Shown here: piece after piece, positions 24,770 to 37,922 of the stretch
Position numbering within the stretch: position 1 is the stretch's first letter
Layout of the letters: each line of letters starts with the position of its first letter
Assembly (NCBI GenBank): GCA_932294295.1
Contig: OW028573.1
Location: 68,487,829 to 68,551,828 of the forward strand
Length of the DNA: 64,000 nucleotides
Reading direction: 5' to 3'
Source of the DNA: Alitta virens
Taxonomy: Eukaryota; Annelida; Polychaeta; Phyllodocida; Nereididae
The notes under the pieces: generated by a model
What the model was told of the DNA's origin: nothing
The model's database searches: none
Seen by the model: the letters and a program-made list of their open reading frames with translations, nothing else
Program-made: the position numbers and the translations under genes

Positions 24770-25290
24770 TCCCTTTAATGCTGCGGCCTGGCAAACCTAC
24801 CGCGCATTTTTGGAAGAAATCGTGAAACTGGGCACAGTGATAGACCTGGGCAAAAGGATATCTTTAGCTGGTGCTGATTGGCAGCCTTTATAGTTTACAC
24901 ACCTTTCAATGAGAAAAAAAGCACCTGCAAAAACACATATTGATGTATATCATCTGTATTGCATGTGACAAAGACATGAAACTAAGCACAATGATACCCC
25001 TAGGAAAGGGGGAAATTGTTTTGTATTGCAGCATTTGATGTCTTGTTTTGCTGATGACTGGCAGCCATTGGAAAATGAAAATAACTATTGGCGATATTAA
25101 CACACAAATATCGGCAGAATCATGCTCAGCTACAGGTGTAGATTATGTGATAAATGCATTAAAATTTTCACAAAGAAAGACCTGTAAAGGAGGGACATAT
25201 TGAGGTATTTGGGCATTGGATATCTTTATCTGGTGGTGATTGACATCCATCTAAAGTTGAGCTTCAGGTTTTTATAAGAGTTCATCACCA
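24770..25290 (+). repeat. Diverged ~150-bp-unit repeat, copy on + strand
   Basis: Units share GTGATAGACCTGG, ATCTTTATCTGGTGGTGATT, GGCAGCC and CAGCTACAGGTGTA. The same units occur in reverse orientation at 27960-28640. Confidence 0.75.
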
Positions 25291-25369
25291 GCAGTCAATT
25301 CAGAGTTTGAAATATCTAGCGCTGACTTATAAATTTGGCTGCCTTTTCAGCAGTGTAATTACCTGTAGA

Positions 25370-26345
25370 GATACAGAAGAATATGTTTCGCCCCCCCCCC
25401 CGACAGTTGAACCTTCGCCCCCCCGAAAGTTGAGCTGTCGGACTGCGACAGCACCTACTTTCGCCCCCCTCGACACCTTCGCACCACGACAGTGATAGTA
25501 TACTGTCGTACCACAAAAGTAATAGGCCTACAGTGTAGGTTTCGAAAGTGAAGGCTGATTCACTTAACAGCAGGTATGCAACTTTGTAAGAGTGGCTAAA
25601 TTTCCTCCTCCTCCTCCCCCCTCCTCCTCCTCTCCCCCTTCCCCTCCCCTCCTCCTCCTCTCCCCCCTCCCCCTCCTCCCCCTCCTCATCATCTCCCCCT
25701 CCTCATCATCTCCCCCCTCCTCCTCCTCTCCCCCTCCTCCCCTCCTCCTCCCCCTCCTCATCTCCCCCTCCTCATCATCTCCCCCTCCTCATCATCTCCC
25801 CCTCCTCATCATCTCCCGCTCCTTCCCCTCCTTCCCCTCCTCCCCCTCCTCCCCCTCCTCCTCCTCCCTTCCTCCTCCTCCTCCCCCTCCTCCTCCTCCA
25901 CCCATACACGAATGTATTATTTGTCACATTAATAAGAAACCTTTCAGGTGTGCATTATGTAGTTATACCTATGGCTGGTATCTATAATTAAAATGGGGCT
26001 CTTCTGAAATACTTTCCCTTTTTCTGATTTTCTTCCACATTCTCTGGAGCTCATTTGTATAGCAGCAATGGCTATTTGCCACATTATCTATGGTCACATC
26101 TTAAAAGCTGTCGAAATATGATATTAAATTAACTAGCAGCTTAAGAACTCACATTTCCAAAAAGGTATTAAACAGTATTCTAGATAAAGTACATCCAGAG
26201 ACAATTGTGCCTAAACATAGGCTCCTAGACTGTCGTGGTGCGAAAGTTGGGACTGTCGTGGTGCGAAAATTGGGACTGTCATGGTGCTAAAGTTGGGACT
26301 GTCGTGATGTGAAAGTAACTGTCTTCCCACGAAACCACGAGACCG
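25370..26345. mobile_element. Element with GTCGTGGTGCGAAAG ends and pyrimidine core
   Basis: The right end holds four tandem copies of a 22-bp unit (GACTGTCGTGGTGCGAAAGT) at 26229-26320. The left end has inverted, C-run-rich versions (TTCGCACCACGACAGT near 25479). Between them lies a 300-bp CTCCTC tract. There is no coding capacity beyond low-complexity frames. Confidence 0.65.
25604..25905 (+). repeat. Polypyrimidine (CTC/CCT) microsatellite
   Basis: About 300 bp almost purely C/T on this strand, broken only by CATCATCT units. The open frames across it are artefacts of low complexity. Confidence 0.95.
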
Positions 26346-27959
26346 CAAAGTGTACTCCTCGGCCACCATACATGTTAATGATTTCAGGGTGTGAAACGTT
26401 ATGTGTATAATTGGTGTGACAATACATTGCTGGAACTGAAAGTACATGAAATAGGAATGGAATAGGAAGCATGTAGGTAAAGCATTACATTTTCAGTCTG
26501 AATCAGTCATTTGCAGCAACTGAACAAATCAAAGCACATGGCCTCGTGGGTCATTCAAATTTGGAATATGCCACACACATAGTTTTTAACTTTCAAACAA
26601 CTAGAAATGTTTCAACTCTCCTTATTGCACTCTAACTTATTCATTGATTACTAATAAAATGCACAGTATTTTATCATGATGTGTTGCACCTGTCAATATC
26701 GTCAGTATCTTAAAGGAATGGGGTACTAAGATTTTAAACACATTGCCATCATATGGTAATTGGATCATTCATAGCTAATGATTCATACCCCGTAATTTCT
26801 AGATACATATTAAACTTTCTGCTTTTTGTCAGGTGTGGTCAGAATTTAATGTAGCATCTACATGTCAAGAGAACACCTCAGATTCCTTAACATGTCTGAC
26901 AGATTCCAAAAGAAATAAAAAGACAATGATGCTGGTTACAGATCATTAGCATGAGCTTTGATAAGAAAGGTGCATTGCCAAATATGTAGCACTCGCTTGA
27001 CTTGATGATTGGAATTGGCTTTAAAGTTTATTTATTTTGCATGAAACAAATTGGCATGAGAAATGTAAACTACACTAAAAAAATGATTCAAGCAATGATT
27101 TCCCACATGAAGGGTGTAACAAATAATCAATTTCTTATGCAAAAGAGGCTCTATATTAAGCAGCCACATTTGACTTTGACAGCAATGATAGAAAGAGTGC
27201 TCAAATAGCCTTAGATGCTGTACTCCTCTTGATGCCCTATGTTATAAAAGATGCACAACAAACAGGATGATTTCCAGGCCAGTGTAGTTTTTGCTTAAGT
27301 GGTGTAGTACCTGTATGTCAGCTAACTGGCTTAATTAAACGTTAGCCATCAATAATATTCTAAGTTTAGGTGTGGCCTCTGGTCAGGTGTACAGTACACA
27401 TTTGAGGAACAGATTTCTTGCAAAATGTTCTGGCCTGACATATCACAACAGTATTAAAGGTTATGGAGTTCTGTTGGCTTTCAAAAAAAGATATGAGAGT
27501 AGCTTGAACATGGTAATGACATTGTTCCAGTTATACAAGTTTGCTAATATAAAACTGCCAAATCATTTGATAGCATTTTTTTTTAACTCCCGTTCTTTTA
27601 AATGGTATATCATGTGTCCACAGAGTTATACAGTCACTTGCTTGCCATGGTGTAGCTGACGGAAAATGGCTGTGACATCAGCTGCATTGCTGAGTTATTA
27701 ATATTAATGGTAGGCATCACAGTGAAATGTAACCCCTATTCTATTGTATGTAGGATTGCTGGTCTATGCACAACTAGGAGAGAATTGGTTGAAAACTGAA
27801 CCACCATGGCTTAAGCATGTCATACAGAGTGTGCTCCGTCTTTCAGCTAAACATAAGTTGTGCTTGCAAAGTGTACCAATAATCCGGAGTATCTAATTAC
27901 TAATCTTAATCATAATCTCACTGTAATATACTTCAAAAAGATTAATTTCGTGGGCACGA
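26346..27959. other. Intergenic between inverted repeats, nothing supported
   Basis: Frames up to 95 codons (27372-27659) show no recognised motif. Confidence 0.45.
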
Positions 27960-28640
27960 AGACTTATCCCTCATCATGCCTCATGCACCATTCTAGTGTC
28001 ACAGGGAAGGGGAAATGATTCTTGAGGACAAAGCTGTAACTTAAGTCTTCAGATGTAATCACTAAAAGTACAATGAAGTCTCTCCAGCTGATGCCAATAT
28101 CAAAATATCTCTTCTTATATATTGCCATGTTAATATTGCCTAGCTTTGAAATGATGGAACCATTTCCCAAACAGAAGCCGAAATTGAGATGGCTGTCAAT
28201 CATGAATTGCAAATATATAATATGTCATGATAACTCAAATATTTATCTTTTAAAGATACTTTGCGATATGAAGCAATGCAATTGTATGTAAGTTTCATGA
28301 TTTTGTCTCATGCAGTACAGATGTGATTTTGCATGTGCTTTTTTTTTTATTGAAAGGTGTTTAAACTTCAAAAGGCTGCCAATCACCACCAGATAAAGAT
28401 ATTCAATGCTTCAAAAGGTCCCTCTTTTACAGGTCTTTCTTTGTGCAAATGTTGATGCTTTTATCGGATTATTTACACCTGTAGCTGGTCATGGTTCTAC
28501 CGATATATGTGTGTCTAAGCTTAAAAGGCTGTCATTCAGCACCAGATAAGATAGTAAATGCCCCAATATCTCAAAATGTTCCTTTTGTCCAGGTCTATCA
28601 CTGTGTTAAGTTTCATGATTTCACTAAATGGAATATTATT
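27960..28640 (-). repeat. Diverged ~150-bp-unit repeat, inverted copy
   Basis: The reverse complement contains GTGATAGACCTGGACAAAAG, ATCTTTATCTGGTGGTGATT, GGCAGCCTTTTGAAG and CAGCTACAGGTGTAAA in the same order as 24.8-25.3 kb. Confidence 0.75.
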
Positions 28641-29597
28641 GAGTGTGGAAGACAAATATGGATTTTATCTTGAAACATGATAGGTATAAATTCAATCATC
28701 TATTGAATATGTCAATTTGGGGGCAGCATGTGACTGCATTGTGGCCAGTCTGCATTATTGCTGTAAGATTATGTCAATTTATAAAGTCGCCCCTCAGAAA
28801 CGACAAACAAATGTCTCAGAGGAGCCTCTTTTGTTGTCTACTTTCCCCATCGGGCTGATAGATTGATTGTTATTTTCATCATCATAATCTTCATTATTTA
28901 TCTATTATCTACAATTATCATTAAAAGAATCATATTCTTTTTGCCATGTAGACTGTGTGTGCATAGTATTTGATGTTCCCATTCTATCCTCCATAGTTGC
29001 AGATTTCTGAGACAGAAGTAAAACCAATAATTGTTCAGCAAATTGAGAATGCTGCGAAACCAGTTTTACAGCCAATTTCATAGACTTTCGTGTTAAGTTT
29101 CTAAGTGGAAAATTTGCTGTCAAATTGGAACTTGAGGGGACAGACACTTAATTATTTCGAACACGGATGAAACAAACAATGACAACATATTTTATCTTAT
29201 AATAAACCTATGCAAGCTATGATGAGCTCAATAACAATCATCTGGGTAATAATTATGTACCCGTGTAATCCATAAGATTTCGCACTACATTGTGACCACT
29301 AAACAGGTGAAACTATATTTTGTATTTGCATTACTTAAGTGTGGTCTGAAAGGTGGGGTTCGTCCGCAAGTTAAGGTAGTATATGATTAGAGAAGTGTAG
29401 AAGTAATGTAAAGTAGTACTTTATGTAGGCTATACGCTGTTCTTTAATACAAAAGATGCATGAAATGATCTATAATCCATCATAAGTGAAACTGTTCATT
29501 GTGCAACGTGCAAATTAGCCTTGCAAGACATTATTCAGAGAAGAGTAAAAAAATTATATTGACATATTAAAGCTTTTATAGATGTCACATCTCATAT

Positions 29598-30110
29598 GAG
29601 TAGATAGATAAATTTTATTGACACTTTTTTAGGTCAAATTTTACCTATTTTTCGTACAGCAGTAAAAAATATAAAAATCAAAATACATGAAAGATAAAGG
29701 GAAAAAAATCCACATATACATATCAATAAAAACACACATGTTTCACGTAAACATATCAATAAAAATATTGAATCAGACTGTGTAGTGCCGACAGGCAAGA
29801 TAGGCGCAAAAGCAATCCGCTACCTCTATCCTTTCCTGAATGTACAGAGGGCAATCTAAGAGGAAATGCATTTCATCTTCAACTTCATATACCAGGGTAT
29901 GGTGTAGATTATGTGGTTATGAGAGGTAAGGCTCTAGTTTGAACTCCTGTTTAAAAAGTTTAAAGACTCGCAATTTAGGGTTAAGTTTTCTGTCGTTCTC
30001 ATACTTTGTTCCATAAAATCAGAATACAATAACTCTTTATACAAATCCCTATCAGTTATCATTTGGTTTTGCCAGTGATGATCCATCTTTAGATTGTGAA
30101 TTCGCCATTA
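29598..30110 (-). pseudogene. LINE C-terminal fragment with 3' TCTA tail
   Basis: Minus-strand blocks NPKLRVFKLFKQEFKLEPYL, then EDEMHFLLDCPLY, match the ORF at 35667-35963 (NPKLRTYKLFKKELCLESYL). Several stops. The 3' end is AATAAAATTTATCTATCTAC, a typical LINE tail. Confidence 0.75.
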
Positions 30111-31181
30111 GTCTTTATTTCTTCTATTCTACCATTCATTATTTGAAAATTGGTATTTTTCAGAATTTGATAAGTTCTTTTTCAAATTCATTTATGCATT
30201 ATCTCTGTTATATCTGGGGTTAGTTTCTACATACAGAGTGGGGCCTAAACACTTGCACCAGACATCTCCTCTTTCGAGATAGCTCTAGGTTACTAAAATG
30301 CTTATGTGGTCTTTTAAAGCTTTGCCACATTTAGTCAGGGGTATAAGCAATTGGTCATTGTGATAATTTTGATCTAATAATGTCAGACAATATCAGTGTC
30401 TGAATTATTGAGAGGGTGCATGCTGCAGGGCTTGTTCTGAGAGACACATATCACAGAAGTCAAATTTCTGTCTGCTTGCATGGTGTCTCTAGTCGCAGAA
30501 AAGTTTAAAACTTTGAGATTTCCTAGTCACTACACCTCTGAGGCCACAGAAAATATAATATTTGCACAGAATCCTCCTTCAATGTTTTTTATACATGCAT
30601 ATATATATTATGGTATTAGATGATAAGAAGTAGGTTCCAGTTTTGATTCAGCAAGGTCATGAAATTAAAACAGAGAAATATAATGACATTCCAGAGGGAC
30701 TCTTTGAATCTTCAATTATTCTGGAAATAGTAACATGATTTTCAGGAGGATGGGCCAGTTAATTAGACAGAAAAGACAGAAAATTGACCTTAACCCAAAA
30801 TGGCACATTCTGCCTCAAAGGTGTCAATGCTATACATTCTAATTAAAAATGAATCTATTTGCCCTATTTTTGGTGGCAAAGGTCAAGAAAGGTGTCTATA
30901 ACACATCTAATATATGATCAGCAACATAATCTAATGCTTGTATTGCAAAGGTTGAGGTGAAAATGACCCGAAGGTGTGATAAGTGTGCATGTGCTATATT
31001 TAGATTCATATTATCTATAATTATTGAGGAAACAAGAAAATATATTCATAAAGATAATTTAGGACTGTTATTACATTCATGTGTATGATTGCAGCTGCAT
31101 ACGATATCTGTCAATTGAGGTAATAACAAAAGAGGTAGCAGTAGCTGCTGGTGCAAGTTTTTATTATCGCACCCTGTAGCT

Positions 31182-31376
31182 TTACGTTAACTCATGCATA
31201 TAATCTGCTAGATTTCTTGTCCTGGCATTCATGTCACCACAAACGTAAATATTTGAGATCTGTTCAGATTGTTCGTACTTCATAATCCCTTCGCTCAATA
31301 CGTTTAAATAGCAAGTTCTTAAGTTGGTGAGTATCTTACAGCGGATTGCAATGAAGTTTAGCCGGCCACTTGACAA
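31182..31376 (-). pseudogene. LINE endonuclease fragment
   Basis: A 64-codon open frame contains IYVCGDMNARTRNLADYM, the GDxNART signature of LINE apurinic-like endonucleases. The flanking domain is missing. It may be the 5' part of the LINE whose C-terminus lies at 29.6-30.1 kb on the same strand, with RT deleted. Confidence 0.65.
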
Positions 31377-31544
31377 AGTCTGCTGGTGATGTCACCATTT
31401 ACCATGCTTTAGTGGTTCTGAATCAAACCCACAAATAGAAATGGAATTAATTTCTTCATTCTCAAATGCAGCTAGTCAGTTGTACATGTTTTGTTGGTTT
31501 ACTCATCTAAAAATTTATTAGTTTCCGTTATATTCTATTGGCTG

Positions 31545-31805
31545 GATTATAGTATTAAAGGTCTAACAATGAAATTACAGAATAATTAGATGTTCATGAG
31601 CTGAATTTACGCAATTCTTGTTCTGACAAGCAGACAATTCAGAAAAATTGCCTAAACTGAAAAAATATGAATCCATTTCAATTGTATTTTTAAAAGCAGA
31701 TTTCTTTAAGTCCATACTCAGCCTATCACCTGCGTAGTTTAACTAATCATTTTGTTTAACTAGGTAATAATTAGGTCGCTGGGTTGTGAGGTGACAACAC
31801 ACAGT
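31545..31805 (+). repeat. Interspersed repeat (inverted partner at 39.3 kb)
   Basis: Contains AAGGTCTAACAATGAAATTA, CAGAATAATTAGAT, AAAATTGCCTAAACT and the end GTGAGGTGACAACACACAGTG. It pairs in opposite orientation with 39283-39560. Confidence 0.8.
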
Positions 31806-32594
31806 GTATTGTGCAACAGAATTTAAAACATGCAAATAAATTCAGGTCACTGTGTTTCAAAATCTTATCATCCATCCTGTACGTTTGCTCAATGAAATGA
31901 TCAATCCACTAGCTCATTTAAAGCAGTTTAACCTATTAGGGAGGCACCCATGTGTGCAAAACTGTGACATGGCTGCCACACTTGGAATTGGGCTGATGGC
32001 CTGTGGACTACACTTCAATGCAACCAGCTGTAAAGACGTATACATCAGTAGACTCTCGGGAAACAGCTCATTCATTAACGATATTTTGTAGAATCCATAT
32101 CTCTAAGCAGGCAAGCAGCAACATATATGACCACCTCCAAAACTGATTGGTTAAATTAATTCGTCCCTCCCTATCTCTAATGTGAACCTGCTTCTGCTTT
32201 GTTCAAGGTCGTTTGGCTGGTGTGAACTCAGTGCCAGAGGATTCTGTCCTCGTTGAGCTGCTCATTCTGTATAAAATTGAGGAATAGGCTGCCATACTGG
32301 AGAGGTAAGACAAAACATTACTTCGGACTGAATTAACTATGAATATCCATGCAAGCAAACTTATTTTCAAAATATTGTAGCATGTAATCATTGAGTACGA
32401 AAATAAAGTTCTTTGTCTGGATATCCCTAAAATATTGCCACAAAATTTTCTAAAGTTGACAACTGTGAATACTTTTGGTGAAACATGTCATCTTTTTGTG
32501 CGGACGATGGAAAAGTGCAGTTCGTTTAATTAAAAACGGCCTGTCAAGTTGAATCTAAACAACGCCAGACACCTTCTGCCAAATGATGCTACCT

Positions 32595-32800
32595 GGCACT
32601 AAACGGAATGTCTGGCTATATCTGGCTACTCAAAGCGAATCTAAAAGTACATATTTATGATATATTGGATTCATTTCTTACATTTGCCAAGCTTTAAATT
32701 TTTTCGGTGAGCAAACTATAAGCTAGGAATAGACAGAAATGGCTGGCCAGTTATAGCACCAGCCAGGAATAGGTTGCTACAGCTGTCTAGAGTCAACTGT
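32595..32800 (+). repeat. TCTGGCTATA...CAGCTGTCTAGAG repeat
   Basis: Contains TGTCTGGCTATATCTGGCTA, TATTTATGATAT, CCAGGAATAGGTTG and CAGCTGTCTAGAGTCAAC. An inverted copy lies at 42985-43205, and a fragment (TTTGGCTACAGCTGGCTATT) at about 57932. Confidence 0.75.
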
Positions 32801-32999
32801 ATAGAATGTTTGGGTTGGGGTTAGGGTAAGGGTTAAGATATGAGTTAGGATATACAGAGACAGGAAATAATCTGAAGACAAACTGGTTTAATCCTGCCAG
32901 CCCTAACTGAACCATGATGCCATCAGAGTGTAAGCTTATACTTTTGTAGCCGTACTTACAAATCACATTCCACAGAACAATGCCATGATGCAGTGTAGA

Positions 33000-34104
33000 T
33001 TCTAGGAGTAATCCATACTGTGACATACTGTCCGTAACAGTGAGTTAATTTTTCAGTGAACATCATTGCTGTCCACTAGGATCCGGCAAATTGTGCACAC
33101 CTTTTTGATGACCAGATTACCAGGCATAGGTAACTGGAAACCTTTGTAAATCGCTGCAATAATTTTAGGGTCAACACTTTCATACAGTGACAGTATAATT
33201 TAAAAGTTGTGGCATGACAGTCAAACAGACAGAAATAATTTGATACAGCTAATATGATGCACAATACAATGAAATTTACAGCAATAATATTCAGTTAAGA
33301 ACGATATTAACTTAGGCCTAGCAGTCATTGTGATCCATGAGACACCCATTAAGCCAGTGTGAATCTAGCTCTACCATAGGTGACACCTCACCAATTAACC
33401 AAAACTTAAAATAGAAAAGTTAAATCGATGTAATATATATACATTTTTAAGATGATATGAATGAAAAATAATAAAAACAGAAAGGAAAAATAAAGGAAAA
33501 TTAAAAGTAACAATTAAACTTACAGAAAAAATTTCGATTTGTTAAAGCAATGGTAATTTGAACTTCATATATACAAAGAGAGTCATTAGTTATGATTTTC
33601 TGAAATTTTTTTCTCCTCGCTGATATAAGAAACAACCCATGTAACTCTGCTACCCTTTTCTTGCACACCAATTAGTCATAATATCTACATAACGACTCAG
33701 GAACTGAATACTAACAATTGAAACTATTTGGACATCTTACAAACTTTGAGCATATTATAAAAGCTCAGAATAACATGCCATCAATTTTTCTTTTGAAATT
33801 TTTTTTCTTACTGTCCCTTTCTAATTATCAGGAGCTAGCTAGCCTGGCCTAGCCACTGGAGTCTACTGGTTTGTTGATGAAATGGTGTCGGGACAGATGA
33901 GTTGTCAACGAGTTATAGATGGCAATGACCTGTCATAAGTTTGTCAACGACTTTGTATCAGTTGGTTTGTCAATGTATTTGTACCGGGGCCTCTGAGGTG
34001 TCCACGACTTGGTATGTTGCTACAAATTTGCGTAAAAAATGGGCTACACATAGCTATACGTGCTCACTCGTGGCTCTGTTAATCACGTATAAATTCTTTC
34101 CACA
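33000..34104. other. Intron-like spacer of astacin relic copy 1
   Basis: AT-rich, with no coding sequence recognised. TTTGTCAACGA-type motifs recur at 33905-33990 before the 34.1 kb array. Confidence 0.45.
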
Positions 34105-34480
34105 AGCGTACGTGAGGCAATCGTAGATCACTCAGCGGACGTCCGTCAAACGCTCGCCGAGCATCTGTCAAGCATCCGTCAGGCATTCATCAGGCATACA
34201 TCAGGCATCGGTCAGGCATCCACAAGGCATACATCAGGCATACGTCAGGCACTCGTAGATCGCCCGTGTGAGTGGAGACCGATGTCCGCCGAGCGTTTTA
34301 CGAGCATTCTTTGAGTGGACGCGAGTGGATGGCGAGTATACAAGGATGGGCAGTGGCTACAGATGGCCAAGTATGGACACGAACGTACATACGTAGAATG
34401 TACATAGAACTTACGTAGAACGTACCGACTGACCCCCGAACGAATTACGTAACTAATATAAACGATTCACTCTAGAAAGT
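34105..34480. repeat. Degenerate CATCNGTCAGG / ACGTAGAACGTA array
   Basis: About ten copies of a 10-bp GTCAGGCATC-like unit at 34150-34255, then CGCTCGCCGAGC and ACGTAGAACGTA motifs. The start (AGCGTACGTGAGGCAATCGT ... GCGGACGTCCGTCAA) matches 53310-53380. Confidence 0.75.
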
Positions 34481-35509
34481 CCGCCAAAGTTTTAAACATG
34501 TTTAACATTTTTTGCCCTCTCCACGTATGGTTCTGGATGATTTAGCGCTACCAGGAACGTTCTACGGATAAGCAAAAGTATCCTTTAAACGCTCGGCGAG
34601 TGGTCGTGTCATGTGTGTCTTGTAGTGTATGGTGTCATTGGTGTCTCTGGAGAAAAACAAACATTAAATAGAAATTCAGATCAGGTGCAAAATTACAAAA
34701 TCGAAGCTGTCCCATCTTAGCTTCAGACAGACGATATACAATATCTTCACTGAGGCCTTCAGCAGTCACAGTATGCTTTTTAAATTTTGAAATTTAACTC
34801 CATTGACATTCGTTCTCACAAAGAAGGAGGAAGATACCATCGAAATGCAATCAGACCAGAGATACAAAGATGGACTGATGGACTAGTCTCTTATGAATTC
34901 CAGCTTCATATTTTCAGTCAGTGATGCTTCAGCTCTCTCAGGTACTTTTAGACAACCTTGCAGACTATTGTAAAAAAAGGCACTTGCTAATTAATTCACA
35001 GAAGAGCCAAGTTATGATAATTCATCCAAATCGTATGCTAAATACCCATATTATATATATAATATACATATTAAAAACATCTAAATGATAATTATGTACA
35101 ACTATAAGCATAGGAATAAAACAAGGCACCATCAGGGCAATTAGCAGGAATCAATGCACCATAGAAGATTAATACTGAATACAAATAAGCAGCAGGAGTG
35201 GGTATTTACATATGTACAGATGTTATATCCAGTTATATTGTCTATTTTAGGAACTATATATAATAAAAATAACAGTAAAAACAATTACATAAGCATACCA
35301 ATATATGTACAAATCCTTATTTGGAGCAACAATAAATGAAATAAACAAGCATATCAACAACCAAATATATTTACAAACAAACAATCAAGCATGCACCAGG
35401 CAACCACAAATCAAACCATGCGAGTCTGCATGTCCAGTGCCTATAGCTACCCATGACCATGTGGTGAACTTTATGAATGAAAATTAAAATTAAATGATGT
35501 TATCAGTTT

Positions 35510-35963
35510 TTAGGACTATGTTTAAGAATTTACCTAATGCATAAATCATTTCTGAGCTTTAATAATCATTATTTTTAAAAGTTGTTCTTTGGGGTGAAAG
35601 ATAGTGAAGTCTTCAATATGTTTATAAGCTGCTTGGTAGAGATCCATTCTAGCCATTTCCCAATTTCTACAAATTATCAATCAAACAATGAAACTCATCT
35701 TCAGTGTCATTTGTGTCGCATCTTTTACAAATGCGCTCTTCAGCTACTACATAAGGTCTCTTGTGTCTACCTAATTCTATATGGAGATTATGAGAACTCA
35801 TTCTAAATCTGGCTATACTACGATAAAGATACTTAGGTAGGTTGTAATTTAAATAAGATTCTAGACACAGTTCCTTCTTAAAGAGTTTGTAAGTTCTAAG
35901 CTTAGGATTTTTTACATTGTCATTAATATCCGTTAACATCTTGCTTTGTGCATGTTCATACAA
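35510..35963 (-). pseudogene. LINE ORF2 C-terminal fragment
   Basis: 98 open codons: NPKLRTYKLFKKELCLESYL, IARFRMSSHNLHIELGRH, then ICKRCDTNDTEDEFHCLI. This is the C-terminal zinc-knuckle-like tail (R-x-C-x2-C...E-x-E-x-H) of invertebrate LINE ORF2. It lies in what would be the intron after exon C of astacin relic copy 1. Confidence 0.75.
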
Positions 35964-37373
35964 CTTAGTGATAATTGAAGCTGGGATTTCATCATCATTA
36001 ATGTTTAAGCTATCTGTATATATAAATATATATCTATAATTTATTTGTGCTTATGACATTACAGAAATTTGTTATGCTGTCTCCTGTACTTTTCAAAATA
36101 ACAAGTCAGTTGCCATGGAAACAAGCTAAACTTAAGGAGGAACCTAAGGTGCGGCCACCTCTTTAAAAATCTTTAGATTAGGTAGTTGTATTAACATGAT
36201 TAATAACCAAAAGGTTTAACTGTGCTTCAAAGTGCAGGTTGTGGCCCCATTTTGAACACATGCAGTGTACTATCCAGATTTAAAGACTGTGGTTAGTTGA
36301 ACAAACCGATATGAATACTCTCTTTTTTTATTCATTGTATTCAGTGTGACAATCCTTCAAACCATTTTGTAGTATATTGTGATTTTATTACAGTAGTCGA
36401 AAGACAAACTAAGTGGAGGCCTAATCATATCCAGTATCTGAAGGTATGCATGTATAGTTGGTTGCTATGGTAACCAGTGGTAACAAATCGAAACTTTTTA
36501 ATGTAAAGTCTTTTTTTTTAAGTAGAGAGATTTTTAATAGTAATCAAAAGGGCTGCCTGTTCACCACAACCACAACAGTTGAGCATATAATCAGACTAAA
36601 GGAGGGCACAATTCATCATTTTGATATACACTGCTCAAATCTTGATAGCCTGCATTTAAGTGTTAATTTGAATTTAACAAATCTTAATAGAATGAAAAGG
36701 AAAAAATTTATATCAAATGATATGGAGATTAAACATAACATTGTTATAACCAATAAATTCTGTAATAAGGATGAGGTGGAACATACTAATCTTATGTTTG
36801 GTCGATATCAGACCCACTAGACTTGGCACTATTGTATCAGCCATATTGGCAGCCATCTTGCATTTTTAACCCCCTATTGCTTCAACATATCCCTGAAGAA
36901 TGCGATTTAATAACCGATTATTGAAAATATGTATGATTTGGCAACTTGAAATTAGTAATACATGGAATATTCATTTGTGAATACTGTGCATGTCGATATT
37001 TATTTGTGAATACTGTGCATGTCGATATTTGTGTACACTGTTGATAAAATACCAAATGGTGGCCATTTTGAACCTAAAATTTGAAACTAAACAAACTCAG
37101 TGTTTGGCAACCATGTCATATGATACTTGATTTTGATCTTCTGATATTTTTGTCAATATTTTGATCAGTAGGACTTATCGTTGCCTGGTTAGTTGGCCCT
37201 AAGCAGCCATTTGAGCTATTTTGGCCGCCATCTTGGATTTTACCCCTTTATCTTAGAAATATTTTTTGGAGCTTAGGCTCATTAAAAAAAGAACACTAAA
37301 CAGAGGGGGTTAACCAAATTTCATAGCTTTGTCCACTCTGTAACGATTTTCATGCTGAGAGCCTCCACTAAAG
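35964..37373. other. Unassigned sequence between astacin relics
   Basis: A 120-codon frame at 36458-36820 has no recognised domain. A 28-bp direct duplication (TATTTGTGAATACTGTGCAT...) lies at 36973-37028. Two GGC(A/C)GCCATCTTG-type segments lie near 36848 and 37225. Confidence 0.45.
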
Positions 37374-37922
37374 GTCGTTTAGCTGGTGTGAGCTCAGTGC
37401 CCGAGGATTTTGTCCTGTTGAGCTGAACATTCTGTACAAAAAGGAGAAATGGGCTGCCATACTGCAGAGGTAAGACTGTCAACAACGGAGATCCATTTAA
37501 ATAGCCATTTTGTTCAACCGCCCACATTTTGATTAGCATCTTGTTTCATGTAATATCGTACGTTCTTTAAGACAATGACCCTTGTTATAATGACATCTAA
37601 CTCTGTTGTTCTAGAAACCCAACAAAACTCAAAACATAGCCTGAAAACACCTTAAATTCTCAACATATTGCCGGTTTTACAATACTCATGCCTAGATAAC
37701 ATGTTACATTGGTTGATGTCGTTGCTGTGTGGATCGATCTTGGGCACATCGGCCCATCAGGCATGCTATCAGGCTATCAGGCTAACGATTTGATTTGCAT
37801 AATTACCGAGATGAAAACCATCAAGCAATAACAGATTGAAGATATTCACTGAGAATGAAAGCAATCGTTACATGTGTAATTATTAGCTATTTAACTCCAC
37901 CGACAGTCGTTCTCACGAAGAA

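Larger units (their letters stand above)
29003..34916 (+). pseudogene. Decayed astacin copy 1 (exons A, B, C only)
   Basis: Three segments in the same order as the live gene. Exon A is at 29003-29062: 20 in-frame codons with the IENAAK core, acceptor GTTGCAG. Exon B is at 32208-32304: the same 97-nt length and a GTAAGA donor, but Trp has become TAG and VELDI has become VELLI. Exon C is at 34810-34916: the same 107-nt length and open frame ending YEFQLHIFS, but the acceptor AG is lost and the basic site reads RYHRNA. LINE debris fills the introns. No catalytic exons were found downstream. The stop plus lost acceptor make it a pseudogene. Confidence 0.85.

Noticed and set aside
25564..25987. 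Pro/Ser-rich and Glu/Arg/Gly-rich frames on opposite strands
   Set aside because: Both come from the CTCCTC pyrimidine tract; there is no domain or codon signal.
31852..32091. ORF with a DMAATLGIGLMACGLH stretch, faintly like an astacin zinc-site exon
   Set aside because: It lacks the HExxHxxGxxH spacing, has no splice context in phase, and lies before rather than after relic exons B and C.
32810..32850. GGGTTAGGG-like run as an interstitial telomere repeat
   Set aside because: Only two or three irregular units, not a repeat array.
36458..36820. 120-codon ORF between astacin relics
   Set aside because: No recognisable domain, no splice context and AT-driven composition. It may be transposon debris, but I cannot support a call.
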